Assembly (NCBI GenBank): GCA_018340805.1
Contig: JACMZG010001914.1
Location: 18,375,731 to 18,439,730 of the forward strand
Length of the DNA stretch: 64,000 nt
Direction: 5' to 3'
Origin: Microvelia longipes
Lineage: Eukaryota; Arthropoda; Insecta; Hemiptera; Veliidae
Shown: positions 24,406 to 34,197 of the stretch, one piece after another
Numbering within the stretch: position 1 is the stretch's first letter
Layout: each line of letters opens with the position of its first letter
Translations under genes and position numbers: made by a program
Notes under the pieces: generated by a model
Database searches by the model: none
Seen by the model: the letters and a program-made list of their open reading frames with translations, nothing else
What the model was told of the DNA's origin: nothing

Positions 24406-25272
24406 AAGCGCTACACCGTTTAACTGAGGTGTGTACCTAACAGTTACATCCAGAAAAACTCCTTTGCTATCACAAAACTCTTTTAGTTCTCTACTTTCAT
24501 ACTCTTTTCCTCCATCAAGTCGCATTCTTTTTACGCACTTTCTAAAACGATTCTCTCCCCTTAGTATATAACTTTTGACTAACCCACAAGTTTCATCTTT
24601 AGTTCTCATTAAGTGGACCTCAGCAAAATGGGAGTAATCATCTATAAATGTCAATATGTCTCTATAGCCATCGTAGGTTGCAGGTGTTATAGGTCCACAT
24701 ACATCTGTGTGTACTAATTCAAGAGGTTGTGTAGCTCGGGTTCTGGTATTCTTAAAAGGTTTCCTTGTCATCTTACCTTGTATACAAGCCTCACAGTCAT
24801 CTGTCTTCTCGTTACTCCCTGTTACTTTTATCTTTCCTTGATTAATCAACGTATTTACTGACTGTTTGCTAGCGTGTCCGAGATTCTTATGCCAATCAGT
24901 TACCGACATGTCTGCTCTTTTGCTTGTTTTAAACTTGATCTCATACAGTTTTTCTCTTACACCTGTCAGCATGCTTAACCTGTTTTTCTTGATTTTAAAC
25001 CTGATTCCACTGAAAATCACATCAAGTCCTTTCTCAGTAATCTTCTTAACTGAAAGTAGATTTCTCTTCAGATTGTTTACTATCAGGACACCATTTATGG
25101 TAACATTCTTGTTATATTCCGATCTTAAAAATATATTTCCTATACTCTCAGCTATTAAGCATTCATCATCCTTGGCTACAGATATTTTAATTGGCTGCTT
25201 TAACTTATAAACATCATGCATCAGACTAATATACTGCCTCCCTATCAGATGGTCAGTTGATCCGGAGTCCAA
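24403..25272 (-). pseudogene. copia protease and integrase core
   Basis: The frame opens at the aspartic protease active site DSGSTDHL; the first codon is TTG and an in-frame stop lies just upstream, so the true protein began in gag. Next comes the pre-integrase zinc-binding pattern WHKNLGHAS...CEACIQGK (about residues 132-168), then the integrase core with HTDVCGP (first catalytic Asp, near 189), FIDDYSHF, and RLDGGKEYES (second Asp, near 253). The conserved block TPQLNGVAER, which holds the catalytic Glu, reads TPQLNGVAL and then stops: four to five bases appear to be missing near 24405-24410. As written, the integrase lacks its third catalytic residue. Confidence 0.9.
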
Positions 25273-25329
25273 ACCTTATTTCTTCCTCTCTGACATAATT
25301 ACAGCTTTCCTGATTAAAATTACTAGAAA

Positions 25330-25562
25330 GCAGCGATCCTCATTCCCTTCATCTCTCTCCTTCTAATGCTTTTCTCTGATTTCCATACTTTGTTCACTTT
25401 TTGTACTACTGATATATTTCCCCTTAATTCGTGACTTACAATGCCTAGCTATATGATTTTCTAACCCGCAAGAGAAACATCTAATACCCTTACTAGGACC
25501 AGCTTGAAAAACAGCTGAGTCTTTATTACTACACTCAACTTTCTTAACCGTTATTGTCTTAT
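25330..25562 (-). pseudogene. copia gag C-terminus with CCHC zinc knuckle
   Basis: In a different frame from the main gag, the minus strand encodes GIRCFSCGLENHIARHCKS near 25440-25490, a perfect C-X2-C-X4-H-X4-C nucleocapsid knuckle that binds genomic RNA. The frame joins the gag body only if a small indel near 25595-25605 is allowed. It then stops near 25360 before the protease frame starts. Confidence 0.85.
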
Positions 25563-26129
25563 TTAATTTCTTAGTTTCTTCGTCGAGTTCTCTGCTTGAC
25601 AGTAGTCAGTTGATATCTCCTTCCCCAGCGTTTCTATCGCTGTGATGACGTTTTCGTAACTCTCAGGCATCGTAAGCAAGAGATGACAAACTTTGTCCTG
25701 TTCCTCTACAGTAGCTCCAGCATTCTTTAACTGTCGAATTAGTTCGTCAAATTTCAAAAAATGTTCCGACACAGATAGCTTATCTGGATCATATTTCATT
25801 AACAACAGCTTTCTACGTATATAAAGTTGGGAAGTTACTCCTTTTCTCTGATACGTATTAATAAGTGTATCCCACATTTCCTTAGCACTAGTTTTCTCCT
25901 GAACTACCTCCAGAACATCATCATGAATACAAGATATCAAAAGCGCCCTTGCCTTGGCATCCAATTTTTTTTCTTTCTCATTTTTAGCCTCAATCTGCCC
26001 AATGGTATTCGTGAGAGTTTCAGACAGATCCTTAGCGGCAAATACAGTTTCCATTCTGTATTTCCACTGTGAGAAGTTTTTCCCATCAAATTGAGTTACT
26101 TTGTAATCAACTTTTTCTTCATTAGCCAT
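25563..26129 (-). pseudogene. copia gag, N-terminal capsid part
   Basis: It starts MANEEKVDYKVTQFDGKNFS, followed by WKYRMETVFAAKDL. This is the copia gag N-terminus (F-DG-NF-W motif). AREMW-like AKEMWDTLINTYQ and LRRKLL-like YIRRKLLLMKYD match the UBN2/gag-polypeptide family. Gag forms the particle shell. The frame is interrupted near residue 178 (STDYCQ), after which the zinc-knuckle part continues in another frame. The ATG lies about 104 bases downstream of the primer-binding site, as expected for the first ORF. Confidence 0.9.
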
Positions 26130-26232
26130 GTTAAAGTAGTTACACTTCTAAACAATGGCACTAGTAAAAAGTAAACAAACACTTACGTATTTATATCTTC
26201 TCATTCACTCATTTAATGTACCTAACTAGTTT

Positions 26233-26246
26233 CTGGGCCCATAACC
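26233..26246 (-). promoter_or_regulatory. primer-binding site, complementary to initiator Met tRNA
   Basis: Directly next to the 5' LTR the minus strand reads GGTTATGGGCCCAG. This is the complement of the anticodon stem-loop of eukaryotic initiator tRNA-Met (CTGGGCCCATAACC). Priming from an internal tRNA cut is the copia mode. Minus-strand DNA synthesis would start here. Confidence 0.85.
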
Positions 26247-26399
26247 TGAAGAAACAACAGCAATTTCAAGTTCAAACCCATGTAATATCAACAAGAAAAG
26301 TATCACAAAAAATTACAAAAGAAATAATGACATCAAGACAATAATAATTAAGTTGTTGTCATAGAAACATAAACAAAGGACAAAAATACATTTCCAACA
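26247..26399 (-). repeat. 5' LTR of the copia element
   Basis: Same 153-bp sequence as at 22080-22232, ending CA against the primer-binding site. It should hold the promoter and polyadenylation signals; I can see none beyond AT-rich stretches. The right CAAAT duplication follows at 26400-26404. Confidence 0.93.
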
Positions 26400-26404
26400 C
26401 AAAT

Positions 26405-27200
26405 TATTTAGTAAACCTCATCTTAGCATGGCATACGAATTTCAAAACTATTTTTACGGTAACTTTTAAACTTCATATTGCAGCATGCCGTTGTTGTTGT
26501 TATTGACCTTTTCGGAAATAACTCTTACTTCCAATACAATTTTATTCCAATATCTTATACCTAAACTATATCATGCTATGCTTTAATTTGAAATGGAATC
26601 ATAATCGTAGAAAAACATAGTTTGGTAATCTAATTGCTATACTAAGAAGACGATTACCAAAAAAATAATTGGTTATTCAAGCTCCTGTTAGTTGGCTTAG
26701 TGGGGGTAAATATCCCTTTTTAGTGATAGCTATATTAGAAGCAAGGTAAGGAGGGGTGATGTATTCTGGTAAAAGTAGTTTTGCATGTCAAACGATAGCT
26801 CTTTTAAAAATATTCGGGATTTAGTGGTGTTGCGGTATCGATTTGTTCACCAAGTAGTGTAATTTTTTAATAGGTCCATGTTAAGGTATACTCCAATTTT
26901 GACATTAACGTAGAAAACCCTAGTTTGGCTACTTTATTGTTATGCTAGGAAGAAGACTGCAAAAATTATATCGGTTATTTAAGCTTCTGGCATGGGCGTC
27001 TACATGATTTTTTTCAGGGAGGGTCAAAGCAAGTTCAGTGCTGTGAGTTATCTGCTGTGGGTTTAGTTTTTAGCACTCTTTGACAAAATTCAGTGATAGG
27101 AGTCCAGCAAACCGCAGGAGTGGGGATTTGATAAACTAACTGTTAATGAAGTGACAAAAATTATGCAATATTGTATTTATTACGCTTAAAAGTATTTTAA
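26405..27200. other. intergenic sequence, no gene seen
   Basis: Two loosely similar halves can be seen (cgtagaaaaacatagtttgg near 26609 and cgtagaaaaccctagtttgg near 26910, each followed by ctatgctaggaagaaga-like sequence), so an old duplication of about 300 bp is likely. Nothing coding is present. Confidence 0.5.
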
Positions 27201-27204
27201 TCAT

Positions 27205-27660
27205 TTAGACCTTTAGCGAACGAAGCGAAATTCGTTCAATCATAGAGCGAAAGTCTTTCAAACGTATTAAATAAGGGTTTTTATCTACCTAGCAAGCGAA
27301 TCAAGCTTCTATTACTAAAAATAATTTTTAATTTCAACAATCTATCAAGCAAAGCATGTCTTTAAACGTATTTTATAATATACTTTAGCAATCTTGTGAG
27401 TGATGTGAGCCTCTTTTCCGACATTTACGCATATTTTTATAGCAATCTAGCGTGCAAAGTGAGCTCTTTTTATTGTACTCAACATTATATTTTAGCAATT
27501 TTGCAAGCGAAGCTAGCCTCTTCTCGACATTCACGCAAATTTTCAGCAATTTAGCGAGCGAAGAGTGCCTTTATTACTTTTACGAGGAGCCGAGCTATAT
27601 CCTCGTTTAATTATTACATTACTTTTCTATCCCATTTAGCCAGCGAAGCGAGCCTGCTGG
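27205..27660 (+). repeat. degenerate tandem array built on the AGCGAGCGAAGCGAGCC motif
   Basis: Copies of tttagc-agcgaagcgagcct sit near 27213, 27290, 27342, 27385, 27441, 27492, 27542 and 27612, several followed by cttttccgacatttacgca. Spacing is about 45-80 bp. The same GCGAAGCGA core marks the 3' part of family A. No frame is conserved. Confidence 0.65.
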
Positions 27661-28629
27661 TAAACTGTATTTTATGTATTCTTTTGACGTGAGTTCCTGA
27701 TGCAACGCATTACTAGTTTAATTATATTTCAGATTATTTTTTTTAATTAAGTTATTTTTATAAAAAAATACAGGATATCATATCATATCAATATTTATTG
27801 CAAATTGATTTTACTAATTAAAATTTACATATTCTTTTTTCAAAGCATCAATGCAAATCAGCATTGAGCTGTGGAAAAAATTCAGGATAATAACCATTAA
27901 ATTTTTACTATTTTGTAGTGCGTCAAGTAAACCCCCTTGCGAATGCCTACGAGTTCTTGGTACTCGACTAAGTGGGGGTAAATAAAATTTTTTGTTGATA
28001 GTTCTTTTAGAAGCAGAGTTAGACGAGGCGATGTATATAATGTGTACCGTCCGGTTTAATGCTCCTAAATTAAAACTCATCTTTGATGCTGTTGATCTCA
28101 GAATATTAGTCTTGTTATTTACATATACCTGTATTTAAATTCGTTTTTCATAAAAATATTTATAAGGAAAGCTGTTGCATTAATGAATTTTCGATTTAAG
28201 GATTGTCAATGTTAATGTTGGTTATAAAAAGCCTTTATTAACTCAAATAAAGAGACGAATCGACATATTAAAACAATTTTTCGTTTAACGGGTCTTTTAT
28301 CGGGTCATTATACTACGTGATGATGTCTAGGTGTGTGTGTGTGTTGAACCATATCTCTGTGTGTGTGATTTACTGTTTAAAATAAAAATTACTTTTGAAA
28401 CCACAAGGAAGAAAGAAGGATTGTATCATTTAAATGCTACAGCGCATCCGTGCTATGATTTTATTTTTCTTAGTTATGAAAATTCAACTAGCTTTCTAAA
28501 GCCCTTACGAAGGTACTGGAGATAAATTAAAATTAAAAGTAAATTTGTAAAACTAATATTATGACTAAAATATTTTTAATCCTTATTCTGTAGTTCGTTG
28601 TTTTAATAGCGGCCAGCCTGACGTAATAA

Positions 28630-28633
<4 letters not shown>
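27661..28633. other. AT-rich intergenic sequence, no gene seen
   Basis: No shared repeat or coding domain was recognised. A GT-rich patch at 28330-28370 leaves a short cysteine/valine-rich frame that is not a gene. Confidence 0.6.
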
Positions 28634-28689
<56 letters not shown>

Positions 28690-29190
28690 CACATATTTGT
28701 GTGTGTGTGTATGTATGTATGTACGTACGAGATTTTTGTGTCCTAGACGTTTCTATGGGACACAATAACTTTCTAATGCTTTATTGGATCGAAATGAAAC
28801 TTGGCATAAAAATCAACTTCGCTAATTTTCCGGACCCTATTGTTTACGAAATATTTGTGACGCCATTAACCCACAAAAATGACCCATCAAACAATTAAAA
28901 AAAAAAATAAATCTGCAGATAGAATTTAGATTGAGCTGCAATTTTTTCACATGTACTACTATGTTTGTTTAACAAAAATACGAAGCTCCATTTGATTATC
29001 AGTATTAGTTCTGGTTTCATTGATTCACAAATATATGTCAAAAAAGCATTACGTCATTCTTTAAATAATTTTGAAAATTCGCTTATATCGTGGCAATATG
29101 CCACTTATATAACCAGTAATATAAAGAACTGATGTAGAAACAACAACCATGTGGCCGCGAAGCGGCAAACTCTACGAAGGCCTTTTGTTT
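28634..29190 (+). mobile_element. family B repeat, longest copy, with (TA)n and (GT)n at its start
   Basis: It begins with (TA)n at 28634-28683, then gtgtgtgtgtatgtatgtat, then gtcctagacgtttctatggg, acacaataactttctaatgc, atgaaacttggcataaaaat, ttccggaccctattgtttac and gtgacgccattaaccc. It ends with aattcgcttatatcgtggca and atgtggccgcgaagcggc, a GC-rich palindrome. It is non-coding. Confidence 0.7.
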
Positions 29191-29560
29191 TAATGCCTTT
29201 GCTCTAGCACAACTGCACAAATTCCACTGATATTGCGATATAGTTTGAGCAGAATCCGTGCACAAACAGTATTAGCTGGGACGAGGGAGGTCTTATTACT
29301 CTATCTAGGCAACCATAACGTAAGTTTTATAACGTTACAATATTTACCTATTACGTCTAATATAGACCAGTAGTAGCTCTACTATTGGACCCATTTCTAT
29401 GTCGTTTTTCCTCTTGTACCACATTTCAAATTTTGAGGAGGAAATTTTGTTTTGAAAACATGTTTTAAATGTACACATCAGTGTCAGATGAATGTGAAAT
29501 TTAAACATTTGTCATGCCATTCAACGAATGAATCTTCCAAGTAAAATAAGGTTATATATA

Positions 29561-29561
<1 letters not shown>

Positions 29562-29625
<64 letters not shown>
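29562..29625. repeat. (TA)n microsatellite
   Basis: A TA run of about 60 bp with one early GT interruption. Confidence 0.95.
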
Positions 29626-29626
<1 letters not shown>

Positions 29627-29897
29627 CTTCCATTTTCCATCAAGTTTTTATTACTTGCCAGTAATTAGCACAACGTTTGAAATTATTTGGTGACAATGGA
29701 CTTTACTATCTTCGGTAGTAGTCGGAAGAACGTATTATAATCCAAGCCATTGTTCACAGTTTCTATTTTTAATCTATTAGTCCAATTTTTAAATTACGAG
29801 TATGATCCATTTTGTTTTCTGATTTTGTTCAATTTGTTGGTTACGCAAAAGGTTATACATATAGAGGTTGAGTAGAGCCATCAGCTAATCGCCTTTT

Positions 29898-30652
29898 TAC
29901 CTTTTCCTTACTTATACCTTAGGCATAATATGGGAAAAGTATTGTATTAGCTAAATCCGAAACCGGGATGACACCGGAATAATCTTTTAACACCGTGTCT
30001 GGTCTTTTTAAGACCTCCTGAGTAGTTTTCTCAAACTTGTCTGTCTTTATGTGTGTGTTTGTTATCTTGGTAGCTCCTAGTGTATTTATGCTAGAGAGTT
30101 AAAACATTGTACAAAAATCAGTCTACTGGTGTAGTTGTGATATGCTTCAATAACCCGGAATAATGCCGCAGTAAAATGTCGGTTATTAATAAATGGAGCA
30201 ATTAATGTCCGCGTTGATCATTAAACGCGATTATTTTGAGATTTAGCACGCATGTATAAGCCATGTATATGAATAACATATGTGCTAATTTTCATCTCAT
30301 TATTAGTATTAGTTTAATTTTTATCAAATGACTTGTATGCGTTTTTTAAAAAATCGGGAAATAATCTCAATTGGATTGAAATTCGATACAAGTGTATATT
30401 TTTATGTAAGAAATAAGTAAACTATGTTTCGTTTCAATGCAACTAGTATATCCTTGGATTTTTATTGAATCATTAAAGTTCAGCAGCATTTAGTGGGGCC
30501 AGTGCCTGGATGGGTAACCAATGAGAATGAAACGGATGTAATTTATTACTGAGGACGAGCGAAGCGAGTCCAAAGAAGTGTTCCAGGATAAATTTAACGA
30601 CTTGATCGTTGTAGAGAGGATGAGCGTTGCGAATCCGATGCGATGAGGAACC
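29898..30652 (+). mobile_element. family A repeat, near full-length copy
   Basis: From accttttccttacttatacc through ccgaaaccgggatgacaccg, the GT block, tagctcctagtgtatttatg, gtacaaaaatcagtctactg, agcattt...ggccagtgcctggatgg, gaggacgagcgaagcgagtc, to gaatccgatgcgatgaggaa. It carries the mirror motif GAGCGAAGCGAG at about 30554. The TGACGTCA segment is deleted here. There is no conserved frame. Confidence 0.75.
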
Positions 30653-30860
30653 TTGTCTGATTTCTGTTCATGTTATTATTATTTTATCTTATCTGTTATT
30701 ATTATTTGTTATTATTATCTGTAGTTATTATTATTTTATTATTTTATCTTATCTATATCTTAATATGTTAATTTCGATCTTTGTTTACTTTTCCTTCATA
30801 AGTATCACTTTAGGACAAAACATGATGTACATTGTATAACATGTATAGCGTGGTTAATGT
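30653..30860 (+). repeat. TTA-rich simple repeat
   Basis: ttattattattttatctta-like phrases recur three to four times between 30670 and 30765. The small hydrophobic frame across this stretch reflects the repeat. Confidence 0.6.
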
Positions 30861-30965
30861 TTACTTTTCCTCATTTATACCATAGGTATATAGGAAAACA
30901 ATTGTTTTTAAAAAAAACGAAATCTAAGATCTGTTTAGGTGTTTTTAAGACCTGCTGTTTTACCT
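30861..30965 (+). mobile_element. family A repeat, 5' end fragment
   Basis: ttacttttcctcatttatac, cataggtatataggaaaaca and gtgtttttaagacctgctg match the first 100 bp of family A. The remainder is missing. Confidence 0.65.
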
Positions 30966-31639
30966 ATAACTTATTGGCAGAAATAAAAACAATATATTAA
31001 AGAAACATAAACCCTAATTAAACCCTTTATTTTAATTAAGCATAATAATTTTAAAAGTCATTAACTTGTTTTTATTAAACATTAATTAAGTATATTTAAT
31101 AAGTTCATTATTTTATTAATCTTAATTATAACCTGAGATAATATGGCTTAGAAGGTTAAGTTTGCTATAAAATAAAGTTATGACTTTTTATTATCTATAA
31201 AAAGTTATAACGTTTAATATTAAATTTAATAATTATTGTTTCTATTATTTTACATTGTATGCAATAATTATTTGGGAGCAGGATGACGTAGAGACTTAAT
31301 GGAATAGCTGCTTGAATTTCGATCAAACAGCAATGCCTGGTCAGTCTGTAAGCCTTTTCAGGCCTTTTAACGATTATTTTTGTTTCTGGTCTGTTTTGAT
31401 TATATTTTTCCTAACATTACTGGTAACCTAGCCCTAATGAACGTTGAATTTCAGCTTGAAAAGCATTAAAGTTAATCATCTTTTAGATTAGTTATTTTTG
31501 TGTTATTATAGGTTTTTTTTAACCATTAATAACCGCCTACTACTTTTAATTACTACCATTATTGGACAATAACTTTCGAAAATAGACCGACCTTATTTTA
31601 ATATTTATACACTGGAGTCATTTATGTGCTTGGACGTTA
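30966..31639. other. AT-rich intergenic sequence, no gene seen
   Basis: No match was found apart from being the left flank of a decayed retrotransposon end. Confidence 0.6.
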
Positions 31640-32210
31640 ACATCATTTCTGACAGTGACAATAAAGCAAAAGCAGAGATAAACGCCCGGATTCAAGCAGC
31701 CAGCAGATGTATAGTCTGTGTATAGTCTTTCTAGACTACTTATATCAAAAGACCTTTGAAGAGCTACTTAAGTCTACATTTATACTACTATGGTTCGCCC
31801 TGTTTTAACGTATGCCTTTTAATCATTGAGCGCAAAGTTCTTCCCGTAATATATGGTCCAGTGTGTGATAATGTCACTAGAGAAATAAGACAAAGAATTA
31901 ATGCTGAATTAGAGGAAGCGTACGGAGCAGAAAGCATTGTGAGATGGGTCAAGTTTTTAGATGGGCAGGTCACTTTGTTCTCGCCCCGGGTGACAGTCTC
32001 ATACACCGGGCTTTCTTCGAATGTTTGGCTGGATCAAGACCTGTTTGGAGACCTCTTTCAAAATAGAGGAAAAACGTGGAGGGAGATCTCCATGTTGTTG
32101 GGGAGTCCAAAACTGGATTCTAGGGTACAATTCCGATACTTTTGAAGACAAATCGTCGTCGCGGCCAATGATCACCCAGGATTGTAGTGGCCACCAAAAG
32201 TAAAAGTAAT
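31640..32210 (+). pseudogene. decayed C-terminal end of a non-LTR retrotransposon reverse transcriptase
   Basis: Across three frames one can follow the usual order of this protein end: SDNKAKAEINARIQAASRC near 31655, VYIYTTMVRPVLTYA near 31773, IERKVLPVIYGPV near 31824 (in the 129-codon frame 31756-32145), INAELEEAYG and IVRWVKFLDGQVT, then GSRPVWRPLSK-like and NVEGDLHVVGESK-like sequence, and VVAANDHPGL near 32160. This order is typical of the thumb and post-RT region of RTE- or jockey-like LINEs, where the tail ends LRWAGHV...AANDLNGL-like. Several stops and shifts show it is dead. No 5' part remains and no poly-A tail is clear. Confidence 0.7.
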
Positions 32211-32767
32211 TAAGTAAGAAAAATGTTTGAGGGCAAAATTTAGAAAGAGTCTAGGAAAGATTCAAACCATGGATGAATTTTCTTCAGCGATTTATTTCAC
32301 TCAGGTTTTAGATAAGGTTAGGTGTTGTTTTCGTTTACATGACCATCTTTTATGAAAACCTGTATAACACTTCATTTTCATTGTATTCATTTGTTTGTTC
32401 TCAGGTATTGCTGGACTTACATACATTTGTGAGGGAGAATGTTACTTTGGTGCTAATCTGAGGTATAAACTGTTACTTAGCATTTCTTGTGGGACATCAT
32501 TTAACTTTAAGACATTATGATTTGTTTTAGTCCTCGCCAGAGAACCACTATCGAATGCCAATAGTTACTGACCAGTAATTTAGTAACAAATACAGAGAAG
32601 CTGCCAAGTATGAAACTAAGATTTCATGAAGTATTCGATACACCTTAAAGACACTATGGTCTGCTCCGCGGTCCACTTTGTAATCCTAAAGATATTGCTA
32701 ATTGTAACGATTTATGGAATATTAATGTTAGCATGACCCTTGCGAAAGATTGTCACGAAAAAAAACT

Positions 32768-32940
32768 GCCTCCATGGTGGAAGCGTCAGTATTAATTCTG
32801 ATCTTTGACACCATGGAGGTCTGGGGTTCGCATCCCAGGTTACGCTTTTAGCTTATAAAAGAGTACTTATTAAGGTATATTTATTAGCATCTGTGACTAC
32901 AGTTTAGTACCTTTACATCCTTTGGGCTCTAAACAGCAAC
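32768..32940 (+). mobile_element. SINE copy with tRNA-like head (internally deleted)
   Basis: The head gcctccatggtggaagcg, then gatctttgacaccatggagg, and tctggggttcgcatcccagg resembles a tRNA with a B box (GGTTCGCATCCC). It is followed by aggttacgcttttagcttat and a short body ending near cctttgggctctaaac. It matches the SINE at 36655-36898. Confidence 0.65.
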
Positions 32941-33070
32941 TTCTGTAGAAAAAGAGGGGGGTATAAAAACTTTTAAATTGTATTTATTAAAATTTTATTT
33001 AATAAAATTTAAATAAATTTTATTTTAGTCTGTTAAAGAATTAAATAAACAAAAATTTTGGTTAAAACTA

Positions 33071-33230
33071 GTAAAAAATAAAATGCCCGTTTTAGGGCCT
33101 TTGGCAAATCAGAGTATCCAACCAGGAGGAACCACATCAGGTGGGTTGTATCCATGTCCTCATAAGTATTAATTAAAGTTGGCGAAATCATTTTAATACA
33201 AATACTATTCTTATAAACTTAAAACTGATC
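33071..33230 (-). mobile_element. SINE copy, 5'-truncated
   Basis: On the minus strand: agtatttgtattaaaatgat, ttcgccaacttta, gtggttcctcctggttggat and ggccctaaaacgggcatttt. This is the body and 3' end of the same SINE family as 41966-42191. The tRNA-like head is missing. Confidence 0.65.
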
Positions 33231-34197
33231 ATCACGAAAATAATTTTAGTATCGTAACTAGCTAATCTTGTGCAAATAGCTCTAAAGATAATCATTTCTT
33301 ATCATTATCATGATAAGATACTTCTATGACGTATGATTGATTATTAGGTAAACAGAGTTGGACAGATTAGTAAGGTTTGGGTGTGGTCTCTGTTTGGTTT
33401 TCTCTAAGTGATTGCCTTTGGCGTTTTTTTTATTTTTTATTTTAAGTCATTTAGTTAATCTTATGTTGGCTTTTAGGAGGAAGGTTATCTTGAGTGCTCA
33501 AAAACACTAGTGAGAGTAGGGTAATTTGAGTCCTATATATAGGATTACGCTTAAACCTCTCTAGGCAGGAAAGTGCTATTCAGATTTAAAAATGCTGTTT
33601 ATCATAACTAGTTTTATTTTAAGTTTCGATAATTTAAACAAAGATTTGACCTCGGCTTCGCCTCAGCCGTCAAATTTTATATTATTTGTCTCAGCTTCAC
33701 CTCTGCAGTTAATTTGTACAGCCTACTCTTACATTCAGCTTGTGTCTAAATTTATTATGCTTGTCAGTAATATCAATTTCACAATTTCCTAAACAAGTCA
33801 TATGTATAATTACAAAGATGTGATTCTTCCTATTTATGTTTGGCAAAAAATCTTCCCTATAAACAGGGAGGAGTGTAAACTTCCCAATAGAGTAAGTCCT
33901 GAGTAGGAAGGGGAGATTACTACTCTAGACGACTTTAGTTTTGAGTAATAAAACCCTAAGTAGAAATAAGTCAAATGCAAGACCCGAAATTTCCTCCAAG
34001 AGGTTTTATTTTTTCATTTGGTTAAAAGCACTTTATTTCTTCCCTTCAAAAACATTTAAGGTTATAAAAATGTTTTGTAAAACCTAAGTATAACCTTTTC
34101 TGGTTTCTATGTCCTTAAATAGACAAATACTCTCCAAAAAAAACGTTATGTCAATTAATTTAAATTTCATTTTTATATATTAAAAAATAGAGTACGG
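33231..34197. other. intergenic sequence with one GC-rich hairpin, no gene seen
   Basis: At about 33644-33675 the phrase tttgacctcggcttcgcctc followed by agccgtcaaat forms a stem (TTTGAC/GTCAAA, GGCT/AGCC). No other structure is recognised. Confidence 0.55.

Larger units (their letters stand above)
22080..26399 (-). mobile_element. complete Ty1/copia LTR retrotransposon, 4320 bp
   Basis: Two 153-bp terminal repeats flank an internal region that encodes gag, protease, integrase, reverse transcriptase and RNase H in the copia order on the minus strand. The ends are TG...CA and a CAAAT duplication brackets the insertion. The primer-binding site and polypurine tract are both in place. I read the two LTRs as identical, so the insertion is young, yet the reading frame is interrupted at about seven points. 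Either the copy was reverse-transcribed with errors and is dead, or the assembly holds indel errors. It is the only element in the window with complete boundaries. The surrounding base composition is far more AT-rich than its coding part. Confidence 0.95.
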
